Source: Lachnospiraceae bacterium (GTDB lineage: Bacteria > Bacillota > Clostridia > Lachnospirales > Lachnospiraceae). From it: a stretch of DNA of 64,000 nucleotides. The notes under the pieces were generated by a model. The model worked only from the letters and a program-made list of their open reading frames with translations. It was not told where the DNA came from and did no database searches. Each line of letters starts with the position of its first letter. Position 1 is the first letter of the stretch. A program made the translations under genes and the position numbers. The stretch lies in assembly GCA_017480445.1 (NCBI GenBank), contig JAFVAO010000064.1:1-64000 (forward strand), given 5' to 3'. This document shows positions 25,592 through 33,854 of this stretch, in pieces.

Positions 25592-26830
25592 ATGAATACT
25601 GTTGAGATTAGGAATTTGAAAAAAAATTACACTTTATATAAGAAACCATTTGATCGTGTGAAAGAGGCGTTCAGTATTACACATAAGCAGTATGGGCAAG
25701 ATCGTTGTGTGTTAGATATTGACGGGTTAGATATAAAAGCAGGAGAAGTTGTAGGAATCATCGGGACGAACGGGTCCGGAAAGTCAACGTTGTTGAAGAT
25801 TATTACAGGTGTGCTGTCGCAGACCCGAGGCGAGGTAAAGGTTAAAGGCAAAATTGCAGCATTATTGGAGCTGGGGGCCGGATTCAATCCGGAATTTACA
25901 GGACTGAAGAATATTTATTTAAACGGCACAATGATGGGATTCTCTCATGCACAGATGGAAAAGAAGATTCAGGAAATTATTGATTTTGCTGATATCGGGG
26001 ATTTTATTGAACAACCGGTAAAAACGTATTCATCAGGTATGTTTGCAAGATTGGCGTTCGCAGTGGCCATTAATGTTGAACCGGATATTTTGATCGTTGA
26101 TGAAGTACTCAGCGTAGGTGATATTCGATTTCAAATGAAATGTATGGACAAAATGAAGGAAATGATGGATGGGGGAGTTACGGTATTATTCGTTTCTCAT
26201 GATATCAATGCAATTCGGCGTTTTTGTATGAAGTCGTTATGGCTGAAAGAAGGGAAAGTACAAGCATACGGTGAAACCGGCAAGGTGTGTGATCAATATA
26301 TGGATTACTTAAAATTGCTGGATGCCCATATGGAACAGACGGCAGAAAAGCAAGGGGAAGCTTCGGCGGCCATCAATGAATCGGTGGCGGATGTAAGAGG
26401 GAAAGTACAAAGCGGTATTTTGGCAGAGGTAAAAAATATCGTTTTCCGCAATGAAAAAGGGATAGAGGTTTCGGAAATTGCATGGAATGATCCAATGACA
26501 ATAGAAGTTGAGTATGAGGTGTATGATGAACATGTAAAAGAGCCGGTTCTTGGAGTTGCGCTTAAGCGGATCGATGATGAATATATTTGCGGACTAAATA
26601 CACTGTTGGATCAGGTAGAAATACCTTGGATAAAAGGGCGGAATTATTATCGACTGATCTATACAGAAGGGATTCGTGTATTGGGCGGGAAATATTATTT
26701 TGACGTGGCTCTGTTTGATAAGACAGCAACTGTACCGATGCAATATTGTGCCAGGATAAAAGAGCTAACAGTAAGCGCAGATTATATAGGAGAGGGAATT
26801 TGTATTCTTCCACATGAATGGAGTAAGTAA
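25592..26830 (+). CDS. ABC transporter ATP-binding protein with C-terminal glycan-binding domain (Wzt-like)
   Basis: The 412-residue ATPase shows Walker A GTNGSGKST near residues 57-65, signature YSSGM near 146, Walker B ILIVDE near 166 and a switch histidine in LFVSHD. Residues from about 285 form a beta-rich extension that matches the Wzt C-terminal domain, which in characterised O-antigen systems recognises the modified chain end before export. Plain TagH-like ATPases lack this form. The start is the ATG at 25592; a TTG at 25577 directly after the permease stop is the alternative. The stop codon overlaps the next ATG (TAATG), so the following methyltransferase fusion is co-translated, as would fit a chain-end recognition system. 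Confidence 0.9.
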   Translation: MNTVEIRNLKKNYTLYKKPFDRVKEAFSITHKQYGQDRCVLDIDGLDIKAGEVVGIIGTNGSGKSTLLKIITGVLSQTRGEVKVKGKIAALLELGAGFNPEFTGLKNIYLNGTMMGFSHAQMEKKIQEIIDFADIGDFIEQPVKTYSSGMFARLAFAVAINVEPDILIVDEVLSVGDIRFQMKCMDKMKEMMDGGVTVLFVSHDINAIRRFCMKSLWLKEGKVQAYGETGKVCDQYMDYLKLLDAHMEQTAEKQGEASAAINESVADVRGKVQSGILAEVKNIVFRNEKGIEVSEIAWNDPMTIEVEYEVYDEHVKEPVLGVALKRIDDEYICGLNTLLDQVEIPWIKGRNYYRLIYTEGIRVLGGKYYFDVALFDKTATVPMQYCARIKELTVSADYIGEGICILPHEWSK

Positions 26831-29214
26831 TGGGTAAATATGATTTTGGTTTGGATCTGTATGATGATAATACAATTTCATGGATTGCTGTAGGAGTGCA
26901 TGCAAATAGCTATGTTTTAGAATTTGGACCGGCAAATGGCAGATTGACCAGATTCCTGAAGACTGAAAAAAATTGTACGGTTGATATTGTAGAAATTGAT
27001 GAGGAATCGGGAACGGAAGCGGCGCAGTATGCACACCTGAGCTTTGTGGGAACGGAGCAGGGAGATATAGAAAAATACCACTGGTTTAATCTGGAAAAGA
27101 AGTATGATTTTATTATCTTTGCAGACGTATTGGAGCATCTGGTTCATCCCGAAGAAGTTTTACAGAAATGTAAGGCAATGCTGAAGCCGGATGGGCGCAT
27201 GTTCGTATCTGTCCCCAATATTTCTCATAACGCAATTGTGATAGATCTGATGAATGACCGCTTTGTGTATCATCCCACAGGAATTCTGGACAATACACAT
27301 CTAAAGTTCTTTACACGACAGTCTTTTGAGCAGTTTGCAGCAAATGCAGGATGGGCTGTCGTTGGAGAACGTGCGAAACGTATCAGAGTCGGAGAATTGG
27401 AAATTACAAATAGTTACAGCGATGTGCCCAGAGAGGTAGCGCGTGAGTTGAAACATCGACCGGAGGGAGATGTTTATCAATACTTGTTTACGCTGGCATT
27501 GAGCAGAGAGTATCTGACAGGTCAGATAGAAAGATCGGTATCAATGGACAGTACATCCTATTATTATATGGAGGTTCAGTTTGAGCGTCAGGATAAGTCT
27601 TTCAGCTACCAGAACAGTATCACCAGGCATTTTGATCCGTATGAATCTGCAATTAAACAGGAATTTGAGCTTCCTGAGAATTGTGAACGCATCATTTTGT
27701 GGCCGATAAATACCAATGCGGTATTGACAGATGTTTCGCTGGAGGTTTCCGATAGCAGCGGGAATCGCGTGAAACTTGACAAGATGCAAGCGAATGGATG
27801 CGAAATCGGGGGTAATCTATATTGTGTGGGAGAGAAACCACAATTCGAAGTCTGTATTCCGAAGGGCTTTCAAAGAATAACGGCGTGCTACAAAATTGTA
27901 AACTATGATTTTGACGATAAAGGATATACGCAGTTGATTGATGCGTATTACAGCGTCAACCAGAAGTGTTTTGACATGCAGGAGACGCAGGCAAAGCAGT
28001 TAAGTGATGTTGAGGCAGGGATGGATGAACTGCGTCAGGCATTGCGCCATGAAAGAGCTAACGGAGAGCAAAACGAGGAGAAGATCAACCGGCTTTGCCA
28101 GGAACTGTCTGATTTGAAAGAGCGGGAAAACGAGACGCAGAAGCAGTTTGACCAAACAATTGAGGATATAAAAGAAGGGTATGAAAAAGAAATTGCCAGA
28201 AGAGAGCAAGAGAGACAGGAACTGTTGAAGGGACAGGGGATTGTCTACAGGTTAAAAAAAACAGTCACTACTAAAAAAAAAGTGAATGCTGCCGCGGTGG
28301 TGAACACGATCAAACAGAAATGGAATCCGGTAATTGTAAAAGGACCGAATGAAGATACTCCGCGAAAAGCCTATGAGGGTCCGGTCAGGAGCGTTACGGC
28401 GGTCATTCCGAATTATAACTATGCAAACTATCTGAACGAACGGATTGATTCAGTACTTTACCAAACATATCCCGTGCAGGAAGTGATTATACTGGACGAT
28501 TGTTCCACGGATGAGAGTGAGCAGTTGATCATGAAGCGCATTCAGGAGAATCATACCAGTATATCAATGCGCTATATGCGGAATGAGCAAAATTCAGGAA
28601 GTGTTTTTGCACAGTGGCAAAAGGCTTTTGAACTTGCCAAGGGGGATTATGTATGGATTGCAGAAGCGGATGACAGTTGTGATGCACGTTTCCTGGAAGT
28701 TGTGATGCAGGGATTTGAAGATCCAGAGGTTGTTTTGTCTTATTGTGAATCTTTGACGATGGATGAAAACAGTGTATTGTTGATGGGAGATTTAAGGCCC
28801 TGGATAGATATTTTTAAGACAGGAAAATGGTCCGTGAATTATGTAAATGATGGCAAACGTGAAGTGGCAGAAAGTATGTGCATCAACAATACAATTGCGA
28901 ATGTCTCCAGCGCAATCATTAAGAACGGCGATTACCGTCAGATTCTGGAAGGGGCAAAGGAATATAAACTGGCCGGTGATTGGTATACTTATATGAACCT
29001 TCTCAAACAGGGGAAGATCGCATATTTTAGGGATTCTTTAAACTATCATAGGATGCAGACAAAGGGGCTGACTTTATCTACGTCACATGAGAGAGAGTTT
29101 CATGAAATCGTCAAACTTCAGGAATATGCCCTGACAAATTTTGATGTACCCGACGAGGTACAGAAAAAGGTTTACGAACGAAGAGAAAGGGAAAGGATAC
29201 GGTTTGGACTCTAA
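26830..29214 (+). CDS. Methyltransferase - coiled coil - GT2 glycosyltransferase fusion protein
   Basis: The 794 residues have four parts. Residues about 20-190 form a class I SAM-dependent methyltransferase (VLEFGPANGRLTRFL, VDIVEIDEE, FIIFADVLEHLVHPEEVL, FVSVPNISH). Residues about 200-380 are a beta-rich segment of unknown type. Residues about 384-471 are a charged coiled coil. From about 521 there is a GT2 domain with TAVIPNYNYANYL, ILDDCSTDES and WIAEADDSCD. It starts one base inside the wzt stop. In Gram-negative O9a systems, WbdD uses a methyltransferase plus coiled coil to cap and measure chains exported through Wzm/Wzt; a comparable role is a reasonable inference here, but the GT2 domain replaces the kinase. 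The gene is AT-rich like its neighbours. Confidence 0.8.
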   Translation: MGKYDFGLDLYDDNTISWIAVGVHANSYVLEFGPANGRLTRFLKTEKNCTVDIVEIDEESGTEAAQYAHLSFVGTEQGDIEKYHWFNLEKKYDFIIFADVLEHLVHPEEVLQKCKAMLKPDGRMFVSVPNISHNAIVIDLMNDRFVYHPTGILDNTHLKFFTRQSFEQFAANAGWAVVGERAKRIRVGELEITNSYSDVPREVARELKHRPEGDVYQYLFTLALSREYLTGQIERSVSMDSTSYYYMEVQFERQDKSFSYQNSITRHFDPYESAIKQEFELPENCERIILWPINTNAVLTDVSLEVSDSSGNRVKLDKMQANGCEIGGNLYCVGEKPQFEVCIPKGFQRITACYKIVNYDFDDKGYTQLIDAYYSVNQKCFDMQETQAKQLSDVEAGMDELRQALRHERANGEQNEEKINRLCQELSDLKERENETQKQFDQTIEDIKEGYEKEIARREQERQELLKGQGIVYRLKKTVTTKKKVNAAAVVNTIKQKWNPVIVKGPNEDTPRKAYEGPVRSVTAVIPNYNYANYLNERIDSVLYQTYPVQEVIILDDCSTDESEQLIMKRIQENHTSISMRYMRNEQNSGSVFAQWQKAFELAKGDYVWIAEADDSCDARFLEVVMQGFEDPEVVLSYCESLTMDENSVLLMGDLRPWIDIFKTGKWSVNYVNDGKREVAESMCINNTIANVSSAIIKNGDYRQILEGAKEYKLAGDWYTYMNLLKQGKIAYFRDSLNYHRMQTKGLTLSTSHEREFHEIVKLQEYALTNFDVPDEVQKKVYERRERERIRFGL

Positions 29215-30244
29215 AATATTTTTATCAATAATTATTCCGGTTTATAATATGGAACAATATATCAGCAGGTGTCTGGATTCTGTAGTAAAGGCGATTGAGC
29301 ATGTGACAGAGCCGGTAGAAGTGTTGATCATAAATGACGGTTCACAAGATCATTCGGCCGCCATTATACAAACCTATTGTGATACTTATTCCTACATGAA
29401 ACGGTTTGATAAGAAAAACGGCGGGTTATCAGATGTAAAAAATTACGGACTGGAGCATGCTACCGGAGAGTATGTTATCTTTCTGGATTCGGATGATTAT
29501 ATTGATGAATACATGTATCATGATATGCTGGAAAAACTGGACGAGGAACATGCAGATATAGTGATATGTGATTTGCAGCTTGCGTATGATGATGCGGAGA
29601 GGAATGTGATTCATCCATGCCGTGTAAGTGCACGCGATGGCATTTTTCATCAAGTAATTGATATGACGATGATGCCTGCGTCGTGGAATAAAATCGTAAG
29701 GAAATCATTGTACGAAGGCTTAACGTTTCCGGTAGGCAAAAATAATGAAGATATAGCGGTTACACCGATTGTGCTTGCCAGAGCGAAAAAAATAACTACT
29801 GTAGACAAGCCTATGTATTACTATTATCAGCGCAGCGGTTCTATTCAGAACAGTCGGTTTGATGAAAAAAGATTTGTTGTGTTGGATACTTCCAAAATCT
29901 GCATGGACCGTTTGCATTCAGAAAAAATTGAGAAGACAAAAGTGGAGCAGATCAAAGGATCCGTATACTTACACCAAGTGCTGGCTATTGCTCTGTATCC
30001 AATCCGCAGAGAGAAATTGGTGGCCAGATACAGGATGTTAAGAAAATATATGACACGCATAGAGACACTTTTTCCGGATATGTGGGATACGGATGAGATA
30101 AAAGAATTTGTAACATGGGATTCGAAAATGATACAAAGAACCAAGAGAGTATCCGTCTTTCTTTTAAGACATAAAATGTATCTTGCAGTAAGTATGTTTT
30201 GGAGTCTGTGCAACTGGGGATTTCGGTTTGTAGATAGAAAATGA
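29204..30244 (+). CDS. GT2 family glycosyltransferase (TTG start)
   Basis: The enzyme of about 346 residues carries LSIIIPVYNMEQYISRC, LIINDGSQDHS, NGGLSDVKNYG and the metal motif IFLDSDDYI. The frame is open upstream to 29141, but that would overlap the preceding gene by 74 bases and has no ribosome site. TTG at 29204, seven bases after AAAGGA, gives a normal N-terminus and an 11-base overlap. The C-terminal part is basic and helical. The stop overlaps the next start in ATGA. It resembles capsule-type GT2 enzymes; the sugar is not predictable. Confidence 0.82.
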   Translation: MDSKIFLSIIIPVYNMEQYISRCLDSVVKAIEHVTEPVEVLIINDGSQDHSAAIIQTYCDTYSYMKRFDKKNGGLSDVKNYGLEHATGEYVIFLDSDDYIDEYMYHDMLEKLDEEHADIVICDLQLAYDDAERNVIHPCRVSARDGIFHQVIDMTMMPASWNKIVRKSLYEGLTFPVGKNNEDIAVTPIVLARAKKITTVDKPMYYYYQRSGSIQNSRFDEKRFVVLDTSKICMDRLHSEKIEKTKVEQIKGSVYLHQVLAIALYPIRREKLVARYRMLRKYMTRIETLFPDMWDTDEIKEFVTWDSKMIQRTKRVSVFLLRHKMYLAVSMFWSLCNWGFRFVDRK

Positions 30245-31320
30245 GTAGTATGATAAAACAAAGAGATTCATATTGGGATATTGTTAAAGGGATTGGAATT
30301 GTTTCGATTGTCATTGGTCATGCCAGCTGGATCATAAAGGTGGGAGACGTATCTGTATCGATCGGCCCGTTTGTGTATCTATATCATTTGGCCGTATTTT
30401 TCTTTTGTGCGGGATATTTGTACAATGAAAATATGACAGATGTAGGAGCGTATGTTATTAAGAGATTAAAAGCGTTGTATGTTCCGTTTGTAGTGTATTC
30501 TTTTATTTGGCTGGTGATGCGTAACCTGTGCCTGAAGATAGGCATATTGGAAGGCCATGTGTTTTCTGTGAGTGAACATATTATTGCAATTACGAATATT
30601 ATAACATTTAATGGCGTGGGAGAGTTCCTGGCAGCGTTTTGGTTTTTGCCGGTTATGTTTTTTTCCATGTGTATGTATGCTCTTTGCCATGCGGCATCCA
30701 GTAAGTGTCCCGGAAGGTGGGGGCATATCCTGCGAATTATATTCTGTATTCTGGTAGGAGTTACCGGTGCTATAATCACAGATAAACAGTTTGGATTATT
30801 ATACAATATGCAGATTGCATATTTAATGCTTCCGGTAATAGAAGGCGGGCACTGTTATCGGAAATATCAGAGAATATATCCCAAATGGTTTACGATATTG
30901 CTATGTGCCTGTTCGGCAGGCTGCTTGGGTCTGATTCTATGCTGGGATATTGGGTACATTGAGTTGTCCCGTTTTATGCTGATTTCTCCGGCTGCCTTTT
31001 TTCCGGTGACATTTATCGGAATCGGATTTTGCTTAAGCCTGGCAAGGATTTTTTCTTGGAATTGCTTCGGAAAGATTTTCAGTTATATTGGTCGGCACAG
31101 TTTTGTGATTATGGCAGGACATTTTCTTGCAATGAAGCTTGTGGATTGGTGTATTTGTGTGATTTCGGGTCGAACAGATGGGATGAGTGTATTTCCGCAT
31201 ACATTTTACAGCGCATGGCCCGTGTATTATGTTGCGGGTGTTGGTCTGCCACTATTGTTGGAATGCGGATACATGAAATTAAGGGATGTACTTGGGAAAA
31301 ATGGACAAAAACAAGCATAG
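30241..31320 (+). CDS. Acyltransferase 3 family membrane O-acyltransferase
   Basis: The 359-residue protein has about ten membrane helices. It starts with RDSYWDIVKGIGIVSIVIGHA, the conserved helix with the catalytic histidine and arginine region of acyltransferase 3 proteins such as OafA, followed by FFFCAGYLY. These enzymes move acyl, often acetyl, groups onto surface sugars. Here the gene is locked into the glycan operon by ATGA overlap at its start and a 20-base overlap at its end, so O-acylation of the exported polymer is the likely role. Confidence 0.88.
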   Translation: MSSMIKQRDSYWDIVKGIGIVSIVIGHASWIIKVGDVSVSIGPFVYLYHLAVFFFCAGYLYNENMTDVGAYVIKRLKALYVPFVVYSFIWLVMRNLCLKIGILEGHVFSVSEHIIAITNIITFNGVGEFLAAFWFLPVMFFSMCMYALCHAASSKCPGRWGHILRIIFCILVGVTGAIITDKQFGLLYNMQIAYLMLPVIEGGHCYRKYQRIYPKWFTILLCACSAGCLGLILCWDIGYIELSRFMLISPAAFFPVTFIGIGFCLSLARIFSWNCFGKIFSYIGRHSFVIMAGHFLAMKLVDWCICVISGRTDGMSVFPHTFYSAWPVYYVAGVGLPLLLECGYMKLRDVLGKNGQKQA

Positions 31321-33235
31321 ATACTTGGTGATTATTATCGGGTGTGTAATATACCTACTACTTTTACAAAATCATATTGCAGGAATCATTTTTACAGATA
31401 CAGGTCACTTTGTTGAGGCAAGTTTTCTGTATGTATTAGCGGTATCGTTGGTTTTGTATAGAATCATGCATGGGGATCAGATTAAGGCTGCTAAGCTGGA
31501 AATGAATCTTCCGCTCTATACGTGTGTGACTTCTTTTTCAGCGACTGTAATGGAAGAGTTGCTTTGGAATGATAAGGTATATGAAATCTCTCTCAAGTTT
31601 TTTTTAATTAATTTCCTAATTATACTTATGTTAACGATAGCACTTGTGTTAGTGTTCAGAAATACCATTCTTGCTTATGGCAGTGTCATGGGAGTTTGCT
31701 GGTTATATGGTGTTATCAATCATTATGTTTTGGAGTTTAAAGGTTGTCCACCCTTATATGGTGATGTGATGGCTGCCAAAACAGCCTTGACTGTGGTAGG
31801 CAGTTATCACTATATGCTCAGTGGCAGCATTGTCAGTGGCACATTATTCTTATTTTTCTATCTGCTCCTATTGTTATATTGTCCCCCGCAGAGGACTATT
31901 TCCATTAAAAGTTATAGAGGAAAAGCTGCTTATATGATAGGCGTTGCATCGTTTTTTTCCTTGATGGGTTTTTCTTTTTGGTGCATTGATATTGAAACGC
32001 TATGTCAAGCAACGATTGATGGATGGATGCCGCAGAATACGTTTCAGGAAAACGGGGCACCAATTACATTTCTAGTGAGTGCACAGAACATTCGGATGAC
32101 AAAACCGCAAAACTATTCCGAGAAGCGTGTTGAGCAGATATTGTCATCGTATCAGGAAGGTATCCATATGGACACCAAACCATCCGTGATAGTTATCATG
32201 AATGAGTCCTTTGCAGATATTGGAGTATTAGGTGATTTTCAATCGGATGAATATATGGCTGGATTCAATGCCATAGATTCTTATGTTATGAGAGGCAATA
32301 CATATGTGTCGGTGTGGGGCGGAGGGACGTGCAACTCAGAATTTGAATTCCTGACGGGAAGCACAATGGCAAATATTAAGTCGGGGATATATCCTTATCA
32401 AAGCTATGATTTGTCCAAAGCATACAATATTACGGACTCTTTTAAAGCGCTTGGATATGAAACGGTTGCATTTCATCCATATTTGGCAGAGAATTGGAAC
32501 AGAGCAACAGTGTATAACCATTTTGGATTTGATGAATTTGTAACATTGCAAGATATGGAACATGTGACGAATGTCAGTTGGTGTGCCTCTGATCAGTCGG
32601 ATTACGAGAAAGTGATCGAAATATATGAAAACCGTACAGCACCGCTTTTTTTATTTAATGTTACGATGCAGAATCATGGCGGATATACAGTTGGACTGAG
32701 CACTCACGTGAGCCGGGTTTCTATAGAGGAGCAATATGCGAAGTATTCGGATGTGATTAACTATCTTACATTGATTCGAGAATCTGATAAATCCTTTTTG
32801 AACCTGATTGACTATTTTTCCAGGCAACCGGATCCGGTTATTGTGTGTATGTTCGGAGATCATCAACCGATACTTGATAATGAATTCATGGAATCCATGC
32901 GGGATGATACGGGAAAAGGAATTGTCGAGGCGACGGAGCAACAATATATTACACCATATATTATATGGAGTAATTATGAGATGGAAACCAAATCTGTGCA
33001 GCAGGATATGAGTCTGAACTATTTGGGAGCAAATTTAATGAATCTCATCGGAATACATACTGCGTATTCAGAGTATCTGTTGGATTTGCAACAGAATATT
33101 CCAATCATTAATTTGGCCGGTTATAAGACGGATACGGGAGTGTGGAATAATTTATTGCAGGACAATGATCTTTTAGATGCGTATCGATGTGTGCAGTATT
33201 ATGAGTTGTTCGATCAAAAGATTGAGAAATATTGA
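31301..33235 (+). CDS. LtaS-like phosphoglycerol transferase / sulfatase-family membrane protein
   Basis: The 644 residues have an N-terminal membrane region of about five helices and an extracellular alkaline-phosphatase-fold domain from about residue 285. Visible active-site elements are VIVIMNESFADIG, the nucleophile threonine near residue 343 in GGGTCNSEF, a TMQNHGGY histidine and FGDHQP metal ligands. These match LtaS, which transfers glycerol phosphate from phosphatidylglycerol. In this setting the enzyme may add phosphoglycerol to the exported polysaccharide or make a lipoteichoic-type chain; that is inference. The ATG at 31301 lies within the end of the previous gene. Confidence 0.88.
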   Translation: MDKNKHRYLVIIIGCVIYLLLLQNHIAGIIFTDTGHFVEASFLYVLAVSLVLYRIMHGDQIKAAKLEMNLPLYTCVTSFSATVMEELLWNDKVYEISLKFFLINFLIILMLTIALVLVFRNTILAYGSVMGVCWLYGVINHYVLEFKGCPPLYGDVMAAKTALTVVGSYHYMLSGSIVSGTLFLFFYLLLLLYCPPQRTISIKSYRGKAAYMIGVASFFSLMGFSFWCIDIETLCQATIDGWMPQNTFQENGAPITFLVSAQNIRMTKPQNYSEKRVEQILSSYQEGIHMDTKPSVIVIMNESFADIGVLGDFQSDEYMAGFNAIDSYVMRGNTYVSVWGGGTCNSEFEFLTGSTMANIKSGIYPYQSYDLSKAYNITDSFKALGYETVAFHPYLAENWNRATVYNHFGFDEFVTLQDMEHVTNVSWCASDQSDYEKVIEIYENRTAPLFLFNVTMQNHGGYTVGLSTHVSRVSIEEQYAKYSDVINYLTLIRESDKSFLNLIDYFSRQPDPVIVCMFGDHQPILDNEFMESMRDDTGKGIVEATEQQYITPYIIWSNYEMETKSVQQDMSLNYLGANLMNLIGIHTAYSEYLLDLQQNIPIINLAGYKTDTGVWNNLLQDNDLLDAYRCVQYYELFDQKIEKY

Positions 33236-33263
33236 TATATAAATATACGTGAGGTAGATGTAT

Positions 33264-33749
33264 ATGAACAAAATCGGCTTGTCCATATCATTAGGCACTT
33301 GTTTTGCTGTCTGCGCTTATGTAATCATGTTGTTCGTGGATCCGCGATTCGCGGCATGGGCGGCGTGCTTCTGCGGCGTGGGTACTTCTGTGATGCTGTT
33401 TGAGATTTTTGTTTACGACGATGCGGTATATCGGAGAAAGTATGTACGTATAGAGCAGCAGATCGCAGAGCCGTTTTTTCTGCAAGTGGATGGAATTTTT
33501 CAGTTGGAACACGGTATAAAGTGCGGGCGATTGTATTTTTGTGAGGAGAAGGTTTACGTGACCTCGGTGGAATGCAAGCCTGTCTATTGTGAAATGCTCC
33601 CATTTTCGGACATTGACAGATATGAGTTTGAGGATGTGAAGATGGATGTTTACTTAAAGGATGGACGCAGGATCACCATGAAGACGGCCGATGTTGCGAA
33701 GACGATTGCGGCACTGGGGGAGAAGGGGCTGATAAAATGCCCGGAATAG
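33264..33749 (+). CDS. Small membrane protein with C-terminal PH-like domain, unknown function
   Basis: I do not recognise the family. The 161 residues begin with two hydrophobic helices (IGLSISLGTCFAVCAYVIML and FAAWAACFCGVGTSVMLFEI), followed by a soluble part of alternating strands with GIKCGRLYFCEEKVYV and DRYEFEDVKMDVYLKDGRRI, which looks like a bacterial PH or GRAM-type fold. The ATG at 33264 sits eight bases after GAGGT; the ATG at 33258 is too close to it. It closes the AT-rich block and may be co-transcribed with the LtaS-like gene 28 bases upstream. Confidence 0.65.
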   Translation: MNKIGLSISLGTCFAVCAYVIMLFVDPRFAAWAACFCGVGTSVMLFEIFVYDDAVYRRKYVRIEQQIAEPFFLQVDGIFQLEHGIKCGRLYFCEEKVYVTSVECKPVYCEMLPFSDIDRYEFEDVKMDVYLKDGRRITMKTADVAKTIAALGEKGLIKCPE

Positions 33750-33788
33750 GAATATATATTTTGTCATATTTGTGCACAAAAGGGGCTC

Positions 33789-33817
33789 TTGCAACTGTGC
33801 CCTGAAAGTGCTAGAAT
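33789..33817 (+). promoter_or_regulatory. Promoter of the 2043-residue surface protein gene
   Basis: TTGCAA (33789-33794) and TAGAAT (33812-33817) have a 17-base spacer, with TGC before the -10 forming an extended -10 site. Leader length to the start codon is about 30 bases. Confidence 0.75.
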
Positions 33818-33854
33818 ATACCACGATCATAAAAACTATAGAAGGGAGATAGTT

